A stretch of DNA of 27,962 nucleotides, taken from IMG/VR virus record IMGVR_UViG_3300023179_000413, positions 1 through 27,962 of that record; one strand, 5' to 3'. The notes under the pieces are model-generated. The model ran no database searches. It worked only from the letters and a program-made list of their open reading frames with translations, and had not been told where the DNA came from. The stretch comes from a virus. Shown here one piece after another: positions 8,479 through 16,705 of the stretch. Position numbers and translations under genes: made by a program. Within the stretch, counting starts at the first letter, position 1. The number at the start of each line of letters is the position of its first letter.

Positions 8479-9138
8479 TTATTTGACCTTTTTACCTATT
8501 TTGCTGCGAACAAATTCAACCAGAGCTGCTCTAGTAGAATCAATTTCTGATTCAACTTCACCGCCAACACTAAGATTAACCTCTTCTGCAACTTCAGCAG
8601 TCTCTAAAACAGTGGGATCTGCAATTATTTGAGTTGAGGCTTTGGTTGATTTGTCTTCTTCTTCGACCATTTCTTCTTTTACAGTTTTCTTCTTGTTCAT
8701 TGCAGCAAAAACGTTTGTCAAAGCTGCAAATGTTTCATCTTCCATTGATTCAAATCTATCTACAACACTAGCTGCTGTTTCTTCATCAATGCCATATTCT
8801 AGTAAAGAAGCTTTTCTTTTCATTTTCTTTTCTTTTTTCATAGCTTCTTCTTCTTTCATTTTATATGCAGCTACGGCTTCATTAGCTAATACTAATTCTT
8901 TCTTTAGATTTTCAACTTCATGTTGAACAAATGCTAAAGCTTCTTGATTAGTAGAAACTACTTGTTCGTTTTGTTCTTTTAGAGTTACTATCTCTGCTTC
9001 TAATTTTGTTTTTAGACTTTGTAACTCAGTGATTTCAGAAGTTAAAGCAGCAACGACGGTGTCATTATTAGTGTCAACAACGCTTGTTGTTTCAACTTGT
9101 GTAACTTCTGTTGTATTAATTTCTTGGGCTGAACTCAT
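8479..9138 (-). CDS. Nested scaffold protein from an internal in-frame start
   Basis: Within the protease-scaffold gene, ATG at 9138 (residue 279, MSSAQEINTTEV...) is preceded by CGGAG with a 9-nt spacer (GGAGAACATTATT-ATG), a better ribosome binding site than many true starts in this window. Initiation here would give a 219-aa protein with only the coiled-coil scaffold part. This copies the known arrangement of lambda C/Nu3 and similar nested protease/scaffold genes. The start falls exactly at the boundary between the protease domain plus linker and the coiled coil. Production of the short form is inference. Confidence 0.6.
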   Translation of the reverse strand: MSSAQEINTTEVTQVETTSVVDTNNDTVVAALTSEITELQSLKTKLEAEIVTLKEQNEQVVSTNQEALAFVQHEVENLKKELVLANEAVAAYKMKEEEAMKKEKKMKRKASLLEYGIDEETAASVVDRFESMEDETFAALTNVFAAMNKKKTVKEEMVEEEDKSTKASTQIIADPTVLETAEVAEEVNLSVGGEVESEIDSTRAALVEFVRSKIGKKVK

Positions 9139-9972
9139 AATAATGTTCTCCGAATTTATATTGGACTGTGAAATAGATACACCTGATTGTTCGATTTTTT
9201 GATTTTTTTCTTCAATATTATTATTTTCAGAAAATATATGCTTAGTAAATATTATACTATCACTATTAGCTGGTTTATTAACAAACCCCTTACCTGTAAA
9301 TGTAATACCTCTCAATACTCTACCTATTTTATAATCATCATGCTGACCAGTACCGCCATATGCTTTTAAAAATTTTGTTAAGTGTGCAGTAGAATTATTT
9401 CTATTTAATATTTTATATTCATTAGTTTTACTATTTAAAACCCCATAATCAAATCCTTTAAAGAAACACTCCATACTAACATATTTTGTTCCATTTTCTA
9501 TTTCAGCAATTAAATTATTTGATCTTTCTCTTAATTCAGGATTACTAAATCCTGTATAAATAACAGAACCTGTTAATATATGATATTTATTAGGAAGATC
9601 ATTAATATCTGTATTATCTGGAATTAATTCACCATCTTCTGTGATGGGCCAATTTGATATAATATGACCAATAATAATATCTTCATTATGTTCTAAATTA
9701 GTTGGTTTATGTTCTGGGGTATTTCTGGCTTTCCAAACTTCAACCTTATCAAAAATATCATCATTTTTATTCCATGAAGAACTTACTAAAATAGATTGAA
9801 CATAATATAAATCAGAATCATCATAGGAAGCTATAGAATGTAATTTTTTATATTGTTGAGATAATGAACTGTTAATAGCACATGGCTCAACAAAAGAAGC
9901 ATATGTAATAGAAGCTGATGCAGAAAGTTGGTCTGACAGACCATCTTTTATTTCTTGTTCAAAAATATGCAT
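8479..9972 (-). CDS. Prohead protease fused to a scaffold domain
   Basis: A 497-aa two-part protein. Residues 1 to about 245 are a prohead maturation protease: Val/Ser-rich start, His in KPTNLEHNED (His95) and Ser in TKYVSMECFFKG (Ser166) are the likely catalytic pair, with S-x-E as in T4 gp21-type proteases. Residues about 279-497 are highly charged and coiled-coil (LKTKLEAEIVTLKEQNEQV, VENLKKELVLANEAVAAYK, MKKEKKMKRK), ending with a short helical domain (LLEYGIDEETAASVVDRFE) and a basic tail, typical of scaffolding proteins. The start has AGAGGTAAAT-ATG. It lies just after the portal gene and before decoration and coat genes. Confidence 0.85.
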   Translation of the reverse strand: MHIFEQEIKDGLSDQLSASASITYASFVEPCAINSSLSQQYKKLHSIASYDDSDLYYVQSILVSSSWNKNDDIFDKVEVWKARNTPEHKPTNLEHNEDIIIGHIISNWPITEDGELIPDNTDINDLPNKYHILTGSVIYTGFSNPELRERSNNLIAEIENGTKYVSMECFFKGFDYGVLNSKTNEYKILNRNNSTAHLTKFLKAYGGTGQHDDYKIGRVLRGITFTGKGFVNKPANSDSIIFTKHIFSENNNIEEKNQKIEQSGVSISQSNINSENIIMSSAQEINTTEVTQVETTSVVDTNNDTVVAALTSEITELQSLKTKLEAEIVTLKEQNEQVVSTNQEALAFVQHEVENLKKELVLANEAVAAYKMKEEEAMKKEKKMKRKASLLEYGIDEETAASVVDRFESMEDETFAALTNVFAAMNKKKTVKEEMVEEEDKSTKASTQIIADPTVLETAEVAEEVNLSVGGEVESEIDSTRAALVEFVRSKIGKKVK

Positions 9973-9996
9973 ATTTACCTCTTATTTTATAGCAAA

Positions 9997-12210
9997 TTAG
10001 ACTAAAGTTTCATACACCATAGAATAATAAGAAGCTTTAGCTTGCTTATTTTCTTCCATTGTTAAATCTCTTTGTAAATCAGATTTTAATGCTTTTAGCC
10101 AATTATAATAGTTATTTGTTATTATATTAGGTTGTTCTGTTAAATCACAAGCTGAAATAATTGTATTATTTTCTATTTTAGAAAAAGGATTAAGATTGAG
10201 CAGAATGTTGGTTTTAAGATTTTCTAATTGTTCGGATTCCGTATTAGATAAAGTTCGTAGATTTTTTTTATTATAAAATTCTAAAAATAGTGGGTTAATT
10301 ATATCGCTAATTTTATCTTGAGCTGATATTGCCCACATTGTTAGTTTAGCTCCTGTTCGGGGCTTAAATTCTCTCTGTTTGCGCTTTTCTGAATCTTTTG
10401 ATAATTTCGGCCTGCCTTCTCCGGCTTCTTTTGGCAACGAATCCGAAGACGGATCGTTTGCCAACTTCGTTGAAGACGGAACAGAAGGAGAAGATTGTGG
10501 TATCTTTAATTCTAGTGCTGTTTTCTCTCCAGATTTCTTTTTATCTAGCTTTAGACCAACTTGACTTGGGGTTGTTATACCAAGTTGTAGAGAAATTTTC
10601 TTTAACGAGTTTTCAAATTGTGGATCGTGCCATGGACCAGCTTTTTTAACCATGCGTTCACTATTTCTATCTCTACTTTCTCTGTTAAGTCTTGATTTTT
10701 CCATATCAGGATCAAAACCAAATCGGGTTTGTAATAACTCATCACTAATCAGATTACGATCTGCTAATTGAATAAGTAGTGCTTTCTCACTATCTTCGTT
10801 ACTTAAATCCATTCTATCAAATTCTATTTTAGCTGGATATCTAAATCCCATAGCTTTTTGAACAAGTTCTATTTCTTTTTCCCAAAATGTTATTAATAAA
10901 TCTCTACCATATTGTAATCTTTGTGTTAAGGTTTTAAGACTAATAAAATTATTAGTAGTTCCAGCAGCTCCATATGTTCCTGTGAGGGTAGGAGGAATAC
11001 CAAGACCGGCGTATACAGCATTTAAATGTGGAATATATTTACCTTCTCCAAGAAATTGATGAACATTAGTTTTGCTTTCTATTAACTCAAGATCTGGTCC
11101 CCAAACAAGATCCATCGTACCTCCTCCAACATTGTTTCCTAAAATTTGTGCTAATTTAGCTGTGGCTGCTTTGGTTGGAGCTATTTTATGTTCTAGACTA
11201 CCAAGTTTAAAAATTCTTATATTACTAATAGCGCCGTCTAAAGCCGCCATATCTGCTAATTTTAATTTTTCAATAACTGTAATATCATCCATAATAGCAT
11301 AAATCATAGGATATGCCCATGTTTGCCAATCGTCTTTTTTATAATGAAAAACTATTGTTTTATCTTTATCTAATGGATATCCAGTTTTTTGTTTTGCTGC
11401 TTCTATTAAAACAGAAGGTAGGCTGTCTACTACTGCTTTTTCAGCATCTGTTTTAGGATTATATATTGTTCTTCTTAAAATAGCTGGAAGAATTAATTCA
11501 TATTGTTTATTTGATACGAATGAAGATAATGATCCTGCTGCAACTTCAACAAATACAGGGTCTATAAAAGTATATTTCCAAGGAATTTCTCTTTTTTCAA
11601 TTTCTTCAGTATCCATATCAGTAATTTGTATATCGGATTTAGCTGAAGCTTTATACATTTTATCAACAGCTTTTAAACTAAGCTTTGCTGTTTGTTTATG
11701 AATAACAACATTTCCAGATTTATATATATTATTTAAAAATCTTTCACTTCTATCTTTGCCGGCAACTTTTTTAAACCATTGTCGATAAAATCTTTCGATT
11801 CGTTTATTTTTATGAACTATTCTTATACCTTGTGCTGCAAAATCACCCATAAGATCAATAACATTTTTAACTAAACCAACACGCTGATAAACATCTTCTG
11901 CTCTACGCATAATAACTTTAATATTATTTTTTGGTACAGCTTCGTCGGGACGGAAAAAGTCATAATCAGTTCGTGTTAATCCTGGTCTACCACTGGTTAA
12001 TCCATCTAAATTGGAATAATCAAGACTATATCTTCTACCAGCAGCAGTAATTTTTTGTACGCCAGTAAATTCTTCTAAAGATTCTGAAGATTTTTTTAAA
12101 GCCTCTTGTTTGCTGCCAATATCATCTCCCCATGTTACATAAGCATCTTGGCCTATTAAATTGGCATTTTGAATAGCTTCGCTCTTTGGATATCTTTTGT
12201 TTTTAGCCAT
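9997..12210 (-). CDS. Portal protein
   Basis: A 737-aa protein. Portal-like features: an N-terminal region with DLMGDFAAQGIRIVHKNKRIERFYRQWF, a central stretch GEGKYIPHLNAVYAGLGIPP followed by LTGTYGAAGTTNNFISLKT, then LQYGRDLLITFWEKEIELVQ, the long crown/stem helices. The sequence after about residue 560 is a Lys/Ser/Pro-rich linker (SSPSVPSSTKLANDPSSDS) and an extra C-terminal domain of about 120 residues of unknown function, making it longer than many portals. It sits between large terminase and protease, the usual order. Start: AGGTAAAA-ATG. The portal forms the dodecameric DNA channel at one capsid vertex. Confidence 0.88.
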   Translation of the reverse strand: MAKNKRYPKSEAIQNANLIGQDAYVTWGDDIGSKQEALKKSSESLEEFTGVQKITAAGRRYSLDYSNLDGLTSGRPGLTRTDYDFFRPDEAVPKNNIKVIMRRAEDVYQRVGLVKNVIDLMGDFAAQGIRIVHKNKRIERFYRQWFKKVAGKDRSERFLNNIYKSGNVVIHKQTAKLSLKAVDKMYKASAKSDIQITDMDTEEIEKREIPWKYTFIDPVFVEVAAGSLSSFVSNKQYELILPAILRRTIYNPKTDAEKAVVDSLPSVLIEAAKQKTGYPLDKDKTIVFHYKKDDWQTWAYPMIYAIMDDITVIEKLKLADMAALDGAISNIRIFKLGSLEHKIAPTKAATAKLAQILGNNVGGGTMDLVWGPDLELIESKTNVHQFLGEGKYIPHLNAVYAGLGIPPTLTGTYGAAGTTNNFISLKTLTQRLQYGRDLLITFWEKEIELVQKAMGFRYPAKIEFDRMDLSNEDSEKALLIQLADRNLISDELLQTRFGFDPDMEKSRLNRESRDRNSERMVKKAGPWHDPQFENSLKKISLQLGITTPSQVGLKLDKKKSGEKTALELKIPQSSPSVPSSTKLANDPSSDSLPKEAGEGRPKLSKDSEKRKQREFKPRTGAKLTMWAISAQDKISDIINPLFLEFYNKKNLRTLSNTESEQLENLKTNILLNLNPFSKIENNTIISACDLTEQPNIITNNYYNWLKALKSDLQRDLTMEENKQAKASYYSMVYETLV

Positions 12211-12277
12211 TTTTACCTATCTGAATCTTAATTGTAATATAATTGTAATATAATCGTATTAACTTGATTAATATACA

Positions 12278-15200
12278 CTAATTTCTATAAACTCCGGTAT
12301 AAATATCATCATTTACAGCCGAAGTAAACCATTCTGGTCCTTTATAAAGTTGTCCTTTTGAATCAACCATATCTTTACGATTACCTCCTACTACATCATA
12401 ACTTATTGGCTGTAAAGTTCTATATATTTGTCTAGCTAACATATTTGCTATTAAAAGAGAACTATATCTATCTTTTCTTAATCTTCCTTTTTTACCATTT
12501 GGTAATTTAACTTCTGGAGTATCCCATCGATCTCTAGCATTTGGACCAGTGCTAGTTTGAGTCATAACAATTGTAGTCAATTCATTTTTAAGTTCTTCAA
12601 TTTCTAATATACATTCACTAACACTATCATATATAGGATTTAAATCAGTAGATAAAATATCTTTACCCTCTTTATCTAAAGCTAAACCTAATGTTAAATT
12701 ATCAAATCTTGGAAATAATAATACTTTATCTTCTAAATCTTTTCTTAAACCATGATTAGCCTGACTCGTCCATTCTGCTCTTGCAAATTGAACCATTTCC
12801 AATAAATGTAATCCTGGTTGATTATCAGTATCTTTTGTTTTATCTGTATCTATTATAGGCCATATAAGATGTTCGCCATCTTCTAATTTATTAGGATCAT
12901 GTAATGCTTCTTCTATTGCAACGCCACCGCCCTGAGCATCTATACCTATTTTTGCTGCTGGGAAAGTTTTCATTAAATTACGAATTTTTCTTGCACAATA
13001 TCCATAAAAATCGTGTTCATTAACTAATCCTGTTTTTAATCTTTCTTTAAAATTACTACGATTAGTAGTCCAACAATAAACTATACGACTATGATCAGGA
13101 TGAATTTCTAAAATAGTAATACTAAAATTATCTTGTTCGCTAGCAGGATCTATTCCATAAACATATTTATACTGACCATTACCTTGAGTCACAGCATCAA
13201 ATACTATTTTTTTAGTATTGATAATAATAGGATTATTATCATTAGCAACACAATTTTCTATTAAACTACGTCTGAAAAATCCTTCGCTATCACTAACAAA
13301 ACAAGCTGCATATTCCATATTATAAATCCCGGTGTGGATAGTAGCCTTAGCTCTGCTAACTTGTTTATCATCCATAAATCCTTTAGGAATTAATTCGTAT
13401 GGAATACGAATAATACTATAATCTTTCCAATTAAAATTACTAGGAATTTCTCCTTTAAAAATATCTTGTAATTTATTAGTATCTCCTTTGCTTTCTATAA
13501 TAGCTTTATACCTTTTCCAATATGATGCAAAATGTTTGAAAGCATAATCAGCTGTGCCGCTAATAATAGCTTGATTACCCATTTTTATATTTAGTACTTC
13601 AAGTTCTTCATTCCATAATCCTTGTTTTTTCATTTCATCTTTTCTAGCTTCTTCTTTAACATTTTGTATAGGACTAGCGCTAACAGCAGCGAATCCTGAT
13701 ACTACTGTTTCATAAATATCAGGACTAATAGATGCAAATTCGTCAGCAATAATAATATGTGCTCTTAAACCTCTGATCTTTGAACCATCACCCATTGGAA
13801 TAGCAACTGTCCAACTATCACCAAGTCTTATGGTACATCTGTCTACATCTCGTCTTGGTCCATCATCATTTCCATTAAAGATACTCCTTAATATAGGACT
13901 ATTACGCCATATGGTTTCCATATATTCGAAAATAATTTTACTTTGTCTAAATGCGGCACCAACAACAACAATTTTAGTTCCAGGATAAAAAGCCATGCGT
14001 AAAACACAATATAATCCTAAAAGGAATGAATTATGTGTTACTGTATAATCTTTTGTTAAATATGTATGATCCGGAGTATCTACAGTTATACATTGCATAT
14101 CTTTATATTCATCTAAATATTCTGCTTTTATTATAGAAACATAATTTTCTCCATTAGTTGATTGTTTTTTGATCCTATTTAGTTTTCTTGGAAGTTTTGC
14201 TATTGGTTTAGATGTATTAATATAAACTCTAAAATATTTTGTTCTGTTTTTTATTGTTCCTTGTGGTAGTCTCATTAGTTGTGAAGATCTATCATCAATT
14301 TTTTTAGAACAAGTGATACCTAAACTTCTCAATAAATCTATTAAATCATCAACTAATTTTTCACATGTATTTGTAAACTCTATGGCTCCAGATTTTGATA
14401 TGTGCCCATCTGTATCTATTAGTCCTCTAACTAGTTCTAATCTATCTTCGATACATGAATTTTTATATATCTCTGGAATAAATTTATCTTTACAACCAAC
14501 ATCTAATTTTAGATTTTTAATAATAGAAGTTAATCTATTTCTAATTTTTGATTTATAGTTTATTTTTTTTCCAGATTTATAGACTCTAGTAATAGTAGTA
14601 GAGTCTTTGTCTGTATCTACTATTGTATAATTATAATTAGATTTATCTTTTACTATTTTAAATGTTGGTAATTTATTTTTAAATTTATTAATAATAAAAT
14701 TATCATTGGAGCATATTTTGGGTGTTGCTGTTGTTAAACACCCATCTCCTAGTAAACATCCTAATAAATAGGGGTCTAGAGGAAGTTTTTGTTTTGGTTT
14801 TTGTATAGGTTCACAATTAGGAATTTGATATTTATAAGTTTTTTTCCCATTATTAGATAAAAAAACATGTTGATGAATTATTGTCTTAGTATCTATCGTA
14901 ATTTCTTTGCCATCATTTCTTTTAACAACCCATAGGTGATCTTCGCAACAATCCACTGTTCTTCCATCTAATAGGGTTATTCTACACACTCTTTTTTTAC
15001 CTTGTGGATGAATAGCTATTACATTATGTAACTTACCATCTCTTCCATATATTTTATTACCTATTTTGATATTACCCATTTTAATCCAACCATTATCTGT
15101 TAATATTGGAGTGTCTGTAGTTTCGGCTTTACCCCATCCGCGGCTAGCAATATACATTGGAAAAGCTCTTACCCAAAATTCTTGTAATATATTTATTTGT

Positions 15201-15403
15201 ATAGGATGTAATTCTATATTAAATAGTAGTTTACAAGTAGATCCTAGGTATTTTGGATCTCTTAATAATCGTACTAGATGAAGATCGGGATTCTCAATAT
15301 CAGACTCTAGCCTATTGATCATAGGATTTTTATCAAAATTAATTAATGATAAATCACCTAGACCTAGCCAAGCATCTTCGAATTGAGTATTATTAGATGA
15401 CAT
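12278..15403 (-). CDS. terL: Terminase large subunit, interrupted by an intein
   Basis: The 1041-aa precursor contains a 366-aa intein (residues 93-458), leaving a 675-aa terminase. The N-extein ends ASRGWGK and the C-extein begins SFLLGLYCVL, so the splice restores the Walker A motif SRGWGKS. Walker B is HIIIADEFAS (Asp554 and Glu555). The C-terminal RuvC-fold nuclease shows YGIDPASEQD (Asp752), IGIDAQGGGVAIEEA (Asp822) and a late Asp in RKDRYSSLLIANML. The protein packages DNA through the portal using ATP and cuts concatemers. Downstream is the portal gene. Without splicing the ATPase site would be disrupted, so splicing is presumably essential. Confidence 0.92.
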   Translation of the reverse strand: MSSNNTQFEDAWLGLGDLSLINFDKNPMINRLESDIENPDLHLVRLLRDPKYLGSTCKLLFNIELHPIQINILQEFWVRAFPMYIASRGWGKAETTDTPILTDNGWIKMGNIKIGNKIYGRDGKLHNVIAIHPQGKKRVCRITLLDGRTVDCCEDHLWVVKRNDGKEITIDTKTIIHQHVFLSNNGKKTYKYQIPNCEPIQKPKQKLPLDPYLLGCLLGDGCLTTATPKICSNDNFIINKFKNKLPTFKIVKDKSNYNYTIVDTDKDSTTITRVYKSGKKINYKSKIRNRLTSIIKNLKLDVGCKDKFIPEIYKNSCIEDRLELVRGLIDTDGHISKSGAIEFTNTCEKLVDDLIDLLRSLGITCSKKIDDRSSQLMRLPQGTIKNRTKYFRVYINTSKPIAKLPRKLNRIKKQSTNGENYVSIIKAEYLDEYKDMQCITVDTPDHTYLTKDYTVTHNSFLLGLYCVLRMAFYPGTKIVVVGAAFRQSKIIFEYMETIWRNSPILRSIFNGNDDGPRRDVDRCTIRLGDSWTVAIPMGDGSKIRGLRAHIIIADEFASISPDIYETVVSGFAAVSASPIQNVKEEARKDEMKKQGLWNEELEVLNIKMGNQAIISGTADYAFKHFASYWKRYKAIIESKGDTNKLQDIFKGEIPSNFNWKDYSIIRIPYELIPKGFMDDKQVSRAKATIHTGIYNMEYAACFVSDSEGFFRRSLIENCVANDNNPIIINTKKIVFDAVTQGNGQYKYVYGIDPASEQDNFSITILEIHPDHSRIVYCWTTNRSNFKERLKTGLVNEHDFYGYCARKIRNLMKTFPAAKIGIDAQGGGVAIEEALHDPNKLEDGEHLIWPIIDTDKTKDTDNQPGLHLLEMVQFARAEWTSQANHGLRKDLEDKVLLFPRFDNLTLGLALDKEGKDILSTDLNPIYDSVSECILEIEELKNELTTIVMTQTSTGPNARDRWDTPEVKLPNGKKGRLRKDRYSSLLIANMLARQIYRTLQPISYDVVGGNRKDMVDSKGQLYKGPEWFTSAVNDDIYTGVYRN
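14030..15127 (-). mobile_element. Intein with LAGLIDADG homing endonuclease, class 3-like, in the terminase Walker A
   Basis: Intein of 366 residues, from Ala1 (AETTDTPILTDNGW) to the terminal THN, followed by Ser+1. It lacks the usual Cys/Ser at position 1. It has the three residues that define class 3 inteins: Trp66 two residues after the block B His (EDHLW), Cys346 replacing the block F Asp (MQCITVDTPDHTYL), and Thr364 in block G (VTHN). The endonuclease domain has both LAGLIDADG helices, LLGCLLGDG (about 121-129) and LVRGLIDTDG (about 232-241), each with an acidic residue, so it may still home. Insertion is between Lys and Ser of the P-loop. Confidence 0.9.
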
Positions 15404-15404
15404 T

Positions 15405-15965
15405 TTATTTATTTAATAATTTTTTAGATTTAGAGATAGCAGCATTAACCATTAGCCTAGCAACACTTTCTATAAATGGTAAACCTCTTTTTAGACTTTC
15501 TTCTTTGAGCCAACCAAGAATAGTATCTATATTTTGTTCGCACCACTCTGGACCTTTTTCGTTCATTTCTAAAGCGTGTTTTCTGCAAGAGCAATTACTA
15601 CTACTCTTAATGCCTAAAGTACTAATCATACGAGTTAATATAGATCCTGGACCATTTGGATTTTGTTCCAAAGTTTTTGGAAATAATGATTGTAATTTAG
15701 CTTGAATATCTTCCCCTAAATATTCTAATAATTTTTGCTCCAAGAAAGACTTATTATAATCACCAGCCTCAGCATATTCTTTATCTGCTAATAGTATTAT
15801 GGGATAGGGTATACCTTTAATATAAACGGTAATAGTCTGACTATTAGGATTATCATAATATGATATATCAAGAAAATCTAAAACTATAGGACTAGGAACT
15901 ACTAATTCATCATCCTTGTCTGTGTAAGGAGAAGGAATTAATGTAATAGATTTATTTAGTTTCAT
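15405..15965 (-). CDS. Conserved phage protein with Cys cluster, function unknown
   Basis: A 186-aa protein from ATG 15965 (MKLNKSITLIPSPYTDK...), chosen because AGGA lies 8 nt upstream; an upstream in-frame start would be TTG at 15986. The N-terminal half is beta-like. The C-terminal half has CSCRKHALEMNEKGPEWC, a possible small metal site with three Cys and a His, followed by an amphipathic helix (IDTILGWLKEESLKRGLPF). I recall similar Cys/Trp patterns in uncharacterised phage proteins but cannot assign a function. It lies one base from the terminase start, so translational coupling with packaging genes is likely. Confidence 0.7.
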   Translation of the reverse strand: MKLNKSITLIPSPYTDKDDELVVPSPIVLDFLDISYYDNPNSQTITVYIKGIPYPIILLADKEYAEAGDYNKSFLEQKLLEYLGEDIQAKLQSLFPKTLEQNPNGPGSILTRMISTLGIKSSSNCSCRKHALEMNEKGPEWCEQNIDTILGWLKEESLKRGLPFIESVARLMVNAAISKSKKLLNK

Positions 15966-16443
15966 TGTTTTTATCCTTTTTAACAATTTCTATATAATGT
16001 ATTTTAGTTAATAAATATTGAGCAACTTTTTCAGCATTAGATGATGATCCACAAAATATTACTTTAATATTATGAACTATTTGCCAATCTACTATATGTT
16101 TCATTAAAAATGCTGGAGTAATTTTAACTTTATCCCACAATCTTTTAGGAAGATTAGAACCAATAGGATAGTTTAAGACATTTTCTATATCAAATTCTAA
16201 TAATAAAAATGAATATTTATGTTGAGACAAACGTAATATAGCATCTTTAAATCTTGACTCAACAATATTATTTGCTATTTCATTTACGCTCTTTTTTCTT
16301 TCAATAGCCAGAATGTTCTCAAGGCCCTCTATACTATAATCTCCAGCATCTAATTTTTTATGAGCAACAGTATGCTCTGGGAAATCCCAGGGTTGTTGTT
16401 CTCTAGTATCTATGATTATTGTAAATTCATTATAATTATTCAT
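15952..16443 (-). CDS. ERCC4-type nuclease
   Basis: A 163-aa protein with the ERCC4/XPF nuclease signature: IIIDTREQQPW (residues about 9-19), LDAGDYSIEG, and AIERKKSVNEIANNIV. Asp, Arg-Glu, Gly-Asp-Tyr and Glu-Arg-Lys-Lys are the catalytic-site residues of this family, which cuts branched or flap DNA. The C-terminal part (PAFLMKHIVDWQIVHNIKVIF) matches the rest of the fold; no HhH domain is present, as in other small phage versions. It overlaps its downstream neighbour by 14 bases and the HNH gene upstream by 8. A role in resolving replication or packaging intermediates is inferred. Confidence 0.85.
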   Translation of the reverse strand: MNNYNEFTIIIDTREQQPWDFPEHTVAHKKLDAGDYSIEGLENILAIERKKSVNEIANNIVESRFKDAILRLSQHKYSFLLLEFDIENVLNYPIGSNLPKRLWDKVKITPAFLMKHIVDWQIVHNIKVIFCGSSSNAEKVAQYLLTKIHYIEIVKKDKNNETK

Positions 16444-16705
16444 TACTATTGTCTCTAATAATTTTTAAAAACACCGACTCATAATAACTTTCCATTCCTG
16501 TTATTGCTTTATGATGTTCTTTGCAAAGTGTTATACCATTCATAGGATGAAATCTTAACCCTGGATTATCTGCCCAAGTTTTAATATGATGAGCATTTAA
16601 TTTTTTATTATTTTTACATCCGGGCCACTGGCACTTATATTTATCTCTAGAATAGATTAATTTTCTCCATTTTTTATATTCTGGATCATCATAGTTTCTA
16701 AGCAT
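16436..16705 (-). CDS. HNH endonuclease
   Basis: An 89-aa protein from ATG 16705 (MLRNYDDPEYKKWRKLIYSR), which follows a modest AAGAG ribosome binding site; the longer frame to 16756 lies within the dehydratase gene and is less likely. The HNH fold is clear: CQWPGC zinc pair, LNAHHIKTW (catalytic His), NGITLCKEHH (Asn and His of the motif plus a zinc Cys), then ITGMESYYESVF. HNH proteins encoded near terminase genes often assist DNA packaging cleavage in phages; a free-standing homing nuclease is the alternative. It overlaps the dehydratase gene by 8 bases. Confidence 0.85.
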   Translation of the reverse strand: MLRNYDDPEYKKWRKLIYSRDKYKCQWPGCKNNKKLNAHHIKTWADNPGLRFHPMNGITLCKEHHKAITGMESYYESVFLKIIRDNSNE

